Positions 52,919 through 60,380 of a stretch of 60,380 nt of DNA are shown here, piece by piece; position 1 is the stretch's first letter; each line of letters opens with the position of its first letter. The notes below the pieces were generated by a model. It was not told the origin of the DNA. It did no database searches and was given only the letters and a program-made list of their open reading frames with translations. Position numbers and translations under genes: made by a program. The stretch comes from Pandoraea captiosa. Its GTDB lineage: Bacteria; Pseudomonadota; Gammaproteobacteria; Burkholderiales; Burkholderiaceae. The stretch is from assembly GCF_902459775.1 (NCBI RefSeq), contig NZ_CABPSQ010000018.1:1-60380 (forward strand). The letters run 5' to 3'.

Positions 52919-53590
52919 TTAACTCAGCGTCGCGGTCGCGAGCTTCACACCGAAGCCGACGAACAACGCGCCCACGCCGCCGGTTGCCCCGGCGCTCAAC
53001 CGGCGACGTTGCCGGAAGTGCTCGGCCAGGCGGTAACCGGCCAGGATCAGCGTGCTCAGATACAGGAAACTGCACGTCTGCACGATCACGCCCAGCACGG
53101 CAAACGACACCGCGGGGTAGGCGTAGTCCGGATCGACGAACTGGATGAAAAACGACACGCAGAACAGGATCGCTTTCGGATTGAGCAGGCTGATGAACAG
53201 TGCGCGCCGGAACGGCTGATCCGCGTCGACCTGCTTCGGTGCGGCAACGGCCGATACCTCCGGGTTGGCGCGGGCAGCACGAGCGTTGGCAATGGCCCCG
53301 CGCAGCATGTTCAGGCCCATCCAGCAAAGATAGGCGGCGCCGAGGTACTTGACCACGAAGAACAGCGCCGGCTGCGCATGCAACAGCGACGCCACACCGG
53401 CCGCCGACAGCGTCATGAGGATGGTGTCGCCGAGGAACACGCCGCAAGCGCCCGCGTAACCCTGACGAACCCCGCGCTGTGCGGCCACGGCGAGCACGTA
53501 GAGCGAGTTCGGTCCCGGCAGCAAAATGACGACCACGACCCCGGCCAGATACGTCCAGAGGTTGAGGATGCCGATCGAGTTTCCGAGCAT
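52919..53590 (-). CDS. LysE/LeuE-family amino-acid exporter
   Basis: The 223-residue protein has six membrane segments and the LysE signature GPNSLYVLAVAAQRGVRQGYAGA (residues about 28-50), then GAAYLCWMGLNMLR and FISLLNPKAILFCVSFFIQF. The family exports amino acids by proton exchange. It is placed between carA and carB on the same strand, an arrangement I recall from related Burkholderiaceae. LeuE-type substrate preference is inferred. Confidence 0.9.
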   Translation of the reverse strand: MLGNSIGILNLWTYLAGVVVVILLPGPNSLYVLAVAAQRGVRQGYAGACGVFLGDTILMTLSAAGVASLLHAQPALFFVVKYLGAAYLCWMGLNMLRGAIANARAARANPEVSAVAAPKQVDADQPFRRALFISLLNPKAILFCVSFFIQFVDPDYAYPAVSFAVLGVIVQTCSFLYLSTLILAGYRLAEHFRQRRRLSAGATGGVGALFVGFGVKLATATLS

Positions 53591-53636
53591 GATGCGTGTG
53601 TTCCTTTCCTGTTTCCTGATCCCGTCGCGTGCGCGC

Positions 53637-54782
53637 TTATGCGGACGCCTTCGCGTCGGCCATCGACTTGACGAAGCGGTCGAACAGATAGCCGATGTCG
53701 TGCGGGCCGGGCGACGCTTCGGGGTGACCCTGGAAGCAGAATGCCGGGCGATCCGTCAGCTCGAAGCCCTGCAACGTGCCGTCGAACAGCGAGACGTGCG
53801 AGACACGCGCGTTGGCCGGCAGGCTGTTTGCGTCCACCGCGAAGCCGTGGTTTTGCGACGTGATCACGACGCGGCCCGTCTCGAGATCCTTCACCGGGTG
53901 GTTCGCACCATGGTGACCGGTCTTCATCTTGAGCGTCTTGGCGCCCACGGCCAGGCCCATGATCTGGTGGCCGAGGCAGATGCCGAAGGTCGGAATGCGG
54001 CGCTCCAGGAACGTACGCGTGGCGGCGATGGCGTAGTCGCACGGCTCCGGGTCGCCGGGGCCGTTCGAGAGGAACACGCCGTCCGGGTTCAGGGCGAACA
54101 CGTCATCGGCCGAGCTCTGCGCAGGCAGCACGGTGACCTTGCAGCCACGCTCGGCGAGCATGCGAAGAATGTTGCGCTTCACACCGTAGTCGAGCGCGAC
54201 CACGTGGAATTTCGGATCTTTCTGCTCGCCGTAGCCTTCGCCCAGACGCCATTCCGTCTCGGTCCATGAATACGACGCCGTGGTCGAGACGACCTTGGCG
54301 AGGTCCATGCCGGCGAGGCCGGGGAACGATTGGGCGAGTGCGATGGCCTTGGCTTCGTCGGCCTCTTCTCCGGCGAGGATGCAGCCGTTCTGAGCGCCCT
54401 TGTCGCGCAGGATTCGGGTCAGACGGCGCGTGTCGATGCCGGCGATGGCAACGACGCCTTCGTCCTTCAGGTATTGGGACAGCGTCTTGTCGGCGCGGAA
54501 ATTCGAGTCGAGGATCGGCAGATCCTTGATGATCAGGCCGGCGGCATGGACTTTCGTGGCTTCGACGTCTTCACCATTGACGCCCGTGTTGCCGATGTGC
54601 GGATACGTCAGCGTGACGATCTGGCGCGCATAGCTGGGGTCGGTGAGGATTTCCTGGTAGCCGGTAATGGCCGTATTGAAGACCACTTCACCGATGGTGT
54701 GACCGGCAGCGCCGATGGCGTACCCACGAAAGACCGTGCCGTCAGCGAGCGCGAGAATGGCGGGTGGGAATGACGGCAGCAC
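53637..54782 (-). CDS. carA: Carbamoyl-phosphate synthase small subunit
   Basis: The 381-residue protein starts [20 protein letters not shown]. It has an N-terminal CPSase domain ([20 protein letters not shown]) and a class I glutamine amidotransferase domain with the catalytic Cys in [15 protein letters not shown] and the His/Glu pair in [12 protein letters not shown]. It supplies ammonia to CarB. It is first in carA-leuE-carB, with no regulator gene adjacent. Confidence 0.97.
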   Translation of the reverse strand: MLPSFPPAILALADGTVFRGYAIGAAGHTIGEVVFNTAITGYQEILTDPSYARQIVTLTYPHIGNTGVNGEDVEATKVHAAGLIIKDLPILDSNFRADKTLSQYLKDEGVVAIAGIDTRRLTRILRDKGAQNGCILAGEEADEAKAIALAQSFPGLAGMDLAKVVSTTASYSWTETEWRLGEGYGEQKDPKFHVVALDYGVKRNILRMLAERGCKVTVLPAQSSADDVFALNPDGVFLSNGPGDPEPCDYAIAATRTFLERRIPTFGICLGHQIMGLAVGAKTLKMKTGHHGANHPVKDLETGRVVITSQNHGFAVDANSLPANARVSHVSLFDGTLQGFELTDRPAFCFQGHPEASPGPHDIGYLFDRFVKSMADAKASA

Positions 54783-54976
54783 GGGAAACTCCTGAAGGGT
54801 TCACCCTGCTGCCAGCCCCATCGTCCGCTCGCGATGACATCAGCGCGGGCACCGGAATTGCGCGGAATATGCGCACAGCGGATGCTCGGACTGCGGACGA
54901 GATGTCAGGCGGGTAGGCGCTAGGGTGAGGGTTAAATGACTAAAACCTTCAAAGTATAGCGCATTTCCGGTTCATC

Positions 54977-55738
54977 TCAAAGCTGAACGTGTGGGGCACC
55001 AGTACGCTCTGCGTTCTCCCTGAGGGGCGAGGCGCCGCCAGACGGATACGCAGAGGGGATAGGGAAGTGAATGCCCGCCCGCTGGGCCGCCAGCACGATA
55101 TGACGCTCCATCGCAGCCCCCGCGGCGGCACCGTCGCGGCGTCTTAGGGCGTCCAGGATTTCCAGATGTTCATGATAGGTGGAAAGCACCAGTTCACGCT
55201 GATAGAACGGCAGACGCTGGCTTTCCATCACGATTTCCGTACTGCCGCGCAGAATGTCGGCGATGGCCGCGTTGCCCGCGAGCCCCACGATACGCAAGTG
55301 AAATGCGAAATCCAGTTGGGCAGCCGTATCGACGTCGCCCTCGACGAGCGCGCCCTTCATCGATTCGACGTTGTCGGTGAGCCACTCGATCTCGCTGCCG
55401 CTGGCCGCGAGCGCCGCGAGCCGGGCGGCGAAGCCCTCCAGGGCGTAGCGCAACTGGTAGGTATCTGCGAGCGAGATCTGGTCCGCAAAGCGCCAGGCGA
55501 CACCGATGCGCGCCGATGCGTCATTCACGTACACGCCCTTGCCGGGGCGTATCGCCACCATACCGAGCGCTTCGAGCGTCGACAGGGCTTCGCGCAGCGA
55601 GGCGCGGCTGATCGAGAGTTCCTCGGCGAGTTGACGTTGCGAGGGCAGCATCGCACCGGCCGGATAGACCTGACGTTCGATACGTTCGCGAATCGTGGCG
55701 ACGGCGGCGTCGGTTACGGCATGCGCCGAATGCTTCAT
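54977..55738 (-). CDS. GntR/FadR-family transcriptional regulator
   Basis: The 253-residue protein has an N-terminal winged helix (YPAGAMLPSQRQLAEELSIS, RASLREALSTLEALGMVAIR) and a C-terminal all-helical FCD domain with metal-binding His positions (LDFAFHLRIVGLAGN, STYHEHLEILDALRRRD, MERHIVLA). This is the FadR subfamily, which usually senses an organic acid. It ends an operon with trehalase and an SDR enzyme. A palindrome of the family type lies in front of dctA at 58518. Confidence 0.9.
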   Translation of the reverse strand: MKHSAHAVTDAAVATIRERIERQVYPAGAMLPSQRQLAEELSISRASLREALSTLEALGMVAIRPGKGVYVNDASARIGVAWRFADQISLADTYQLRYALEGFAARLAALAASGSEIEWLTDNVESMKGALVEGDVDTAAQLDFAFHLRIVGLAGNAAIADILRGSTEIVMESQRLPFYQRELVLSTYHEHLEILDALRRRDGAAAGAAMERHIVLAAQRAGIHFPIPSAYPSGGASPLRENAERTGAPHVQL

Positions 55739-55866
55739 GGGGCCTCACAGGAAATGCAAATGTGCGTATGGCGCATTGTACGACGCCAAATTTCCCGTCA
55801 CGCGAGCATGCCCTCGCGGCCGTAGAAGCCCCGCCCCACGGGAGCGCCACCGAACACCGACGCGCA

Positions 55867-57480
55867 CTAGTCCCGGGCTCTCACCCGATGCGCATGGTGA
55901 TCCGGATGCTCGCCCAGCAGGCGACGCACCACCCCATTGGTCCATCCGAACCCATCCTGCAGCGGGTACTCCCCGCCGCCACCGCCGCTCGCGCTCATGG
56001 CATCGCTCGTATGCAGGGAGTACTTCTCCACCAGCTTGCTCTCACGCGCGTACAGCGAACTGACCGTGCACAACCACCGATGCGCGATGTCGTTCGCGAG
56101 CCGGTGTTCGCCATACTTGCGCAGTCCATGGATGCCGATCCATTGCAGCGGCGCCCAGCCGTTGGGCGGGTCCCATTGCTGAAGACTGGAGGTCTCGGTC
56201 GTGCGCAGCCCACCGGCGGCCAGCATGCGCTGCGCCATCGTGGCCGCCGAGCGGTGCGCCTGCTCGCGCGACGCCAGCCCGACGAACAACGGCGCGGCCA
56301 TCGCTGCGGACAATTGCGGGCGCGGCGCGCCCAGTTGCCAGTCGTAGTCGACGAACGCCGCCTGCGCATCCGCCCAGAGGTAACGGGTCATGGCATCGCG
56401 TCGCGCCTGTGCGCGCAAGGCGAACGCGCGCGCCGTATCCGTATCGCCGCCCGCCTCGCTGAGCCTGGCGATCTGCGTCTCTGCGGCATACAGAAAGCTG
56501 TTCAGGTCGACTGGCAGAATCGCCGTCGTGCGGATGGACGACAGATCGTTGGCGTTTGCGAGCCATCGCGAACTGAAGTCCCAGCCCGAGGCCGCGCCGG
56601 CTCGCAGATCCCGATAAACCTCTCCGGCGCGACGAAGCGGCGCATCGAGCGCTGTCGTCACATCCTCCAGATAGCCCTCCTCACGCGGCGTTTCACGCTC
56701 GTCCCAGTAGCGATTGAGCAATGCGCCGTCGGGCAAACGCACGAGGTGGCGATACGCATCTCCTCGCCCGAGCGACGCCTCGCCTTCCATCCAATAGTCG
56801 TATTCCCGACGCAGATGCGGCAGATAACGCAACGCGCGCGCCACACCGTGCGATTCGAAAAGCGCCACCATCAGCGCATATACCGGTGGCTGCGAACGGC
56901 TCAGATAGTAAGTGCGGTTGCCGTTTGGAATATGGCCGTACGTATCGATGAGGAAGGAGAAATTGTCCGCCATGCTCACGAGCAGGTCGTGACGGCCGCT
57001 GTGCGCGAGCCCGAGCATCGTGAAATAGGAGTCCCAGTAATAGAGTTCGTGGAAGCGTCCGCCGGGCACGACATAGGCGCGCGGCAACGGCAGCAGCGAA
57101 CTGTCGGCCGGATGCGCGTCGGGCTGGCGCGTGAGCACGTCCCAAAGACCGTCGATATGCGCCGCCAGCCCCTGCGCCGGGTCGGCGATATAGGCGCTTG
57201 GCGGCGTGCGCTCCAGCGTGAAGTGCGACGCCACGAATTGCGCAAGATCGAAGCCGGGCTTAGCCGCGTCGTCACGATACCGGCGCATGATCTCCTGCGG
57301 CGCGCGCAACGGTGCGCAATCCACGAACGTCTTGCTGTCCGGAAAAATACGCTGGGACTGAACCGCCACGAAGAGTTCCCCATAGCGATCGGCGGGCGTG
57401 AGCACGTCGGATGGCGCGCTGTGGGCGACGTCGGGCGTCATGCCGCCCTGAGCCAAGGTGCGCTGCGCGGTATCCGTCAT
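55867..57480 (-). CDS. treF: Trehalase (GH37), cytoplasmic type
   Basis: The 537-residue protein has both GH37 signatures: PGGRFHELYYWDSYFTMLG and QWDPPNGWAPLQWIGIHGL, with a C-terminal GGGGEYPLQDGFGWTNGV. It splits trehalose to two glucose molecules. There is no signal peptide (start MTDTAQRTLAQGGM), so it is TreF-like and not periplasmic TreA. Its ATG is one base after the SDR stop (TGACATG), which points to coupled translation. Confidence 0.9.
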   Translation of the reverse strand: MTDTAQRTLAQGGMTPDVAHSAPSDVLTPADRYGELFVAVQSQRIFPDSKTFVDCAPLRAPQEIMRRYRDDAAKPGFDLAQFVASHFTLERTPPSAYIADPAQGLAAHIDGLWDVLTRQPDAHPADSSLLPLPRAYVVPGGRFHELYYWDSYFTMLGLAHSGRHDLLVSMADNFSFLIDTYGHIPNGNRTYYLSRSQPPVYALMVALFESHGVARALRYLPHLRREYDYWMEGEASLGRGDAYRHLVRLPDGALLNRYWDERETPREEGYLEDVTTALDAPLRRAGEVYRDLRAGAASGWDFSSRWLANANDLSSIRTTAILPVDLNSFLYAAETQIARLSEAGGDTDTARAFALRAQARRDAMTRYLWADAQAAFVDYDWQLGAPRPQLSAAMAAPLFVGLASREQAHRSAATMAQRMLAAGGLRTTETSSLQQWDPPNGWAPLQWIGIHGLRKYGEHRLANDIAHRWLCTVSSLYARESKLVEKYSLHTSDAMSASGGGGGEYPLQDGFGWTNGVVRRLLGEHPDHHAHRVRARD

Positions 57481-57481
57481 G

Positions 57482-58249
57482 TCATTGCTCCGCGTAGTTC
57501 CACAGCAGTCCGCCGTCGACGAACAGCGTCGTGCCGGTCACGTAGCTGGATTCCGGCGAGGCGAGGAACAGCACGGCATTGGCGATCTCGGCGGGATTGG
57601 CGAGGCGTCCGAGCGGAATGTTCGCCACCAACGCGGCGAGTTGCGCCTTGTCGGCGAGCAGTTGCTGATTGATTGGTGTGCCAACGGCGCCCGGGGCGAC
57701 GTTGTTCACCGTGATGCCGAGCGGCGCGAGTTCGACGGCGAGATTGCGCATCATCATCTTCATGCCGCCCTTGCTCGCGCAATAGCTGGTGAAGTGCGGG
57801 AACGGCAATTCCTCATGCACCGAGCTGACGTTGACGATACGCCCGCCGCGCTTCGTCTCCCGCAAGTGCCTGACAAACGCTTGCGTGAGAAAGAACGCCC
57901 CTTTCAGATTGACGTTCATGACGAGATCGTAGTCGGCTTCGGTCACGTCAAGAAATGCGGCGCGACGCTCCACCCCGGCGTTGTTGACCAGCACGTCGAT
58001 GCGCCCCATCTGCGCAACGGCCCGTTCGATGACGGCACGATCGTCATCCACGCGCCCGACATCGCCCGCAATCACGCAACCGTCGCTGCCCGTCGCTCGC
58101 ACGGCATCGAGGGTCTGCTCGGCCATCGCGCTGTCGAGGCGGTCTTCCACCACGATGCGCGCCCCCTCCTGCGCGAGACGAACGGCGATGGCACGACCGA
58201 TGCCCTGCGCGCTGCCGGTCACGAGTACCACCATGTCTTGCATTCGCAT
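57482..58249 (-). CDS. Short-chain dehydrogenase/reductase
   Basis: The start is MRMQDMVVLVTGSAQGIGRA at 58249, with GGAGG just upstream. The longer frame upstream is not SDR-like. The 255-residue enzyme has the NAD(P) motif TGSAQGIGRAIA, the NNAGVERRAAF segment and the catalytic Ser-Tyr-Lys in NVSSVHEELP and SYCASKGGM. It probably oxidises a sugar or polyol, given its operon with trehalase. The substrate is not deducible. It is first in the SDR-trehalase-GntR operon. Confidence 0.88.
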   Translation of the reverse strand: MRMQDMVVLVTGSAQGIGRAIAVRLAQEGARIVVEDRLDSAMAEQTLDAVRATGSDGCVIAGDVGRVDDDRAVIERAVAQMGRIDVLVNNAGVERRAAFLDVTEADYDLVMNVNLKGAFFLTQAFVRHLRETKRGGRIVNVSSVHEELPFPHFTSYCASKGGMKMMMRNLAVELAPLGITVNNVAPGAVGTPINQQLLADKAQLAALVANIPLGRLANPAEIANAVLFLASPESSYVTGTTLFVDGGLLWNYAEQ

Positions 58250-58475
58250 GGCGCCTCCCTGAAGTTTGCCTTGGGAATCTGCGCGCTCGCGGCACCTTTC
58301 CTGCGATCCCGACGGCGCGTCAGATGCCAGTGCGACCCCACGGGAGAATGCGAAGTTCACGAGAATTTCGGCGGATTCACCCAGTAAAACAAGGACTTCC
58401 GCGCCAATACACCACCGTCGGGCGCATAGCGCAGCGAAACCTCGCGCCCTAGGGATTCCCCTCAAACGACATCGC

Positions 58476-58504
58476 TTGACCTCACTATATTGGCTTTCTA
58501 ATAT
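58476..58504 (+). promoter_or_regulatory. Sigma-70 promoter of the dctA-type gene
   Basis: TTGACC (58476-58481) and TAATAT (58499-58504) are separated by 17 bases, close to the consensus. Transcription would start near 58511, about 200 bp before the ATG at 58713. Confidence 0.65.
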
Positions 58505-58517
58505 TCTCCATAACACC

Positions 58518-58532
58518 ACTGGTCAGACCGGT
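58518..58532. promoter_or_regulatory. GntR/FadR-type operator candidate
   Basis: ACTGGTCAGACCGGT is a near-perfect inverted repeat with the TGGTC-A-GACC pattern of FadR-subfamily operators. It lies just after the predicted start of dctA transcription, between dctA and the divergent SDR-trehalase-GntR operon. The regulator at 54977 is the obvious candidate to bind it. Confidence 0.6.
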
Positions 58533-58712
58533 ATGACTTGTCGACATATCCTGATGGACGCTGGTGTGGGCGATGTCACACGTCGCCATGCAGCATCTGC
58601 AAGCCGCCTTACCGCTGTATCGCTGTACAGAATCAGCCCCCAAGAGCAGTCCATTCGATACTGAGATCGCGAAATCCGAGAGAGTGATTTGCGCAGGCAG
58701 AGGAGACAAACC

Positions 58713-60038
58713 ATGCCCAAGCTGTTCCGTTCGTTGTTTGGCCGAGTCGTCATTGCGTTGGTTGTGGGTGTGGCGCTAGGCATCTGGTTTCCGCAGTTGG
58801 GAGAGTCGTTGCGTCCGTTGGGCGACGGCTTTCTGAAGCTCATCAAGATGGTGATCGGCCCGATCGTGTTCTGCGTGGTCGTGAGCGGAATGGCCAGCGC
58901 GGGCGACTTGCGCAAGGTCGGTCGTGTCGGCGTCAAGGCCATCATCTACTTCGAAATCATTACGACCTTCGCGCTGGTCATCGGCGCCGTGCTCGCGTGG
59001 GTCACCCGCCCCGGCGCGGGCATGAACATCGACGTTCGTACCCTCGACGCGAGTTCGATGGCGGCGTATGCCGAGAACGCCAAGAGCCTGAAAGACACGG
59101 CGGGCTTCCTGCTCAAGATCATTCCCAACACCATTACGGATGCGTTCGCCAAGGGCGACATCCTCCAGATTCTGGTGTTCTCGGTGATGTTCGGATGCGC
59201 CCTGGCGGCATTGGGCGAACGCGGTCGTCCGGTGGCGCGCTTCATCGAAGACCTGAGCCACGTCTTCTTCCGCGTGATGGCTTTCATCATCCGCCTCGCG
59301 CCGCTGGGTGTGCTCGGGGCCGTGGCGTTCACGACCGGCAAATACGGCGCATCGTCGCTCAAGCAACTGAGCTTGCTGGTGCTCGTGTTCTACGCGAGCT
59401 GCTTCGTCTTCGTGACCGTGGTGCTGGGCGGCGTGCTGCGCCTGGCGGGTTTCAACATCTTCAAGTTCATCAAGTATTTCCGGGAAGAGTTGTCCATCGT
59501 GCTGGGCACCGCATCGTCCGACGCCGTGCTGCCTACCATCATGCGCAAGCTCGAGTGGATGGGCATCAAGAAATCGACGGTGGGTCTGGTCGTGCCGACG
59601 GGCTACTCCTTCAATCTCGACGGCTTCTCGATCTACCTGACGCTGGCGGTCATCTTCATTGCGCAGGCGACGAATACGCCGCTGTCCACGCACGACCTCA
59701 TTCTCGTGGTGCTGGTATCGCTGCTGACCTCCAAGGGCGCGCACGGCATTCCGGGATCGGCCATCGTGATTCTGGCGGCCACGCTTGCCGCCATTCCCGC
59801 CATCCCCGTGATCGGTCTCGTACTCATCCTGCCGGTGGACTGGTTCGTGGGCATTGCGCGCGCCATCACGAACCTGCTGGGCAATTGCGTGGCAACGCTC
59901 GTCGTGGCGGCATGGGAGAAGGATGTCGACTTTGCCCGAGCGCACAAAGTACTCGACGGTCTGCTGCCGTACGAGCCGATCGCGCCGTCCGAAGACGGCG
60001 TTGAAGCGGCACCGGCCAATGCGGCCCTGACTCGTTGA
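58713..60038 (+). CDS. dctA: C4-dicarboxylate transporter, DctA type
   Basis: The start is MPKLFRSLFGRVVIALVVGV at 58713. The 441-residue protein has the glutamate/dicarboxylate symporter features: LIKMVIGPIVFCVVVSGMAS, GTASSDAVLPTIMRKLEWM (the serine-rich hairpin), VPTGYSFNLDGFSIYLTLAV with the NLDG motif and SKGAHGIPGSAIVILAATL. It imports dicarboxylates such as succinate, fumarate and malate with protons or sodium. It diverges from the SDR operon, and the gap holds a promoter and a GntR-type palindrome. Confidence 0.93.
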   Translation: MPKLFRSLFGRVVIALVVGVALGIWFPQLGESLRPLGDGFLKLIKMVIGPIVFCVVVSGMASAGDLRKVGRVGVKAIIYFEIITTFALVIGAVLAWVTRPGAGMNIDVRTLDASSMAAYAENAKSLKDTAGFLLKIIPNTITDAFAKGDILQILVFSVMFGCALAALGERGRPVARFIEDLSHVFFRVMAFIIRLAPLGVLGAVAFTTGKYGASSLKQLSLLVLVFYASCFVFVTVVLGGVLRLAGFNIFKFIKYFREELSIVLGTASSDAVLPTIMRKLEWMGIKKSTVGLVVPTGYSFNLDGFSIYLTLAVIFIAQATNTPLSTHDLILVVLVSLLTSKGAHGIPGSAIVILAATLAAIPAIPVIGLVLILPVDWFVGIARAITNLLGNCVATLVVAAWEKDVDFARAHKVLDGLLPYEPIAPSEDGVEAAPANAALTR

Positions 60039-60062
60039 TGATGCGTTGATGATGCGTTGATA
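60033..60062. repeat. Short tandem repeat after dctA
   Basis: The 12-base unit GTTGATGATGCG recurs two to three times across the dctA stop codon. It gives repeated TGA/TGATGA triplets at the gene end. Confidence 0.5.
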
Positions 60063-60228
60063 GCGTCTTGATAAGGTCGAGATAACGCATTGACCATTTG
60101 GCACCGAGCATCGTGCCGAGCCCCCTGAGGATCATGGCGTGCGCCGTGGTCCTCATCGCAAGCCAAGTCTTTTCTGCCGACGCAAACTCGATGACGCGTC
60201 GGCATCTTCATCTGGAGTGATTCGCAAC

Positions 60229-60380
60229 ATGGCCCTCGCCCCGCAAGACCCGAACGCACCGGAATTCGTGCGCCGTTACGTCAATCTGGCCGACCCGCGT
60301 CTGGGCGCCCAGGCGCTCGTCGCCAGCGACGAATTCTTTGCGGCCAAGGAGCGCATGCTCAACCCCGAGCCTGCCGTCTT
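60229..60380 (+). CDS. alc: Allantoicase, N-terminal fragment (runs off the window)
   Basis: The frame starts [20 protein letters not shown] and continues [20 protein letters not shown] and [10 protein letters not shown] to the window end. This matches my memory of the N-terminus of allantoicase, which converts allantoate to ureidoglycolate and urea. Only 50 codons are visible. It lies 190 bp after dctA on the same strand. A terminator between the two genes was not recognised. Confidence 0.75.
   Translation, partial: MALAPQDPNAPEFVRRYVNLADPRLGAQALVASDEFFAAKERMLNPEPAV

Noticed and set aside
49775-53671. 1298-codon plus-strand frame
   Set aside because: Antisense shadow of carB and the LysE gene in GC-rich DNA; the composition is Arg/His/Leu-biased with no domain.
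55762-57672. 636-codon plus-strand frame
   Set aside because: Antisense shadow of the trehalase gene; the two GH37 signatures are on the minus strand.
58776-60104. 442-codon minus-strand frame
   Set aside because: Antisense shadow of the dctA-type gene.
1-60380. CRISPR array
   Set aside because: No regularly spaced direct repeats with unique spacers of constant length were seen. The short tandem repeats at 42000, 44698 and 60033 have no spacers.

Overview
The window looks like a chromosomal segment of a GC-rich betaproteobacterium of the Burkholderiaceae, most likely Pandoraea or a close relative. This rests on gene order (rlmE-ftsH-folP-glmM-pstSCAB-phoU-phoB-phoR-ppk-ppx, with yhbY, greA and carA-leuE-carB next to it) and on the protein sequences. 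No search was run, so the genus is an inference.

The right half (about 28.8-60.4 kb) is conserved core. A tRNA-Pro gene marks its left edge. It is followed by sixA, an OlsB-like acyltransferase and a phosphate block (ppx, ppk, phoR, phoB, phoU, pstB, pstA, pstC, pstS) with recognisable Pho boxes before ppk and pstS. Next come cell-wall, folate, protease and rRNA genes (glmM, folP, ftsH, rlmE), then yhbY, greA and the carbamoyl-phosphate synthase genes. After carA there is an SDR-trehalase-GntR operon that diverges from a dctA-type transporter. A palindrome of the FadR/GntR type sits just after a near-consensus dctA promoter. The window ends inside an allantoicase gene.

The left half is accessory and mosaic. 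It opens with the N-terminal part of a very large Gly-rich autotransporter with an ESPR signal peptide (1-3072, minus strand, continuing off the window). Next are two IS3-family elements back to back (3.3-5.4 kb), which truncate each other and a neighbouring gene. A run of about eleven small minus-strand genes of mostly unknown function follows (5.4-9.0 kb). It lies behind a small HTH regulator whose gene is bracketed by two copies of the palindrome ATACTC-N3-GAGTAT. A frameshifted tyrosine recombinase, a methyltransferase, a secreted protein, a divergent HTH pair and a three-gene operon with a predicted papain/C39-like cysteine peptidase complete the island (9.3-14.6 kb).

From 15 to 19.3 kb there is a fluoride-resistance operon behind a fluoride (crcB-motif) riboswitch: a CLC-F type antiporter, a DUF190 protein, CrcB and a second DUF190 protein. 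It appears to run on into a FetAB-like ABC exporter. A ChrB-N/EEP/MFS cluster follows (19.4-22.1 kb).

The region 22.4-27.4 kb is the best candidate for an undescribed system. It contains a filamentous-phage-type (gene II/X-like) replication protein, an AlpA-like HTH protein, and two paralogous RecA-fold-like/HTH proteins that both lack a Walker A motif. About 200 bp containing two hairpins occurs twice, and one hairpin shows compensatory change. I read it as two tandem copies of a small rolling-circle satellite-like element, one of them partly deleted at a solo IS end. No capsid genes are present. A large regulator-like protein (27.5-28.7 kb) lies between this element and the tRNA-Pro gene.
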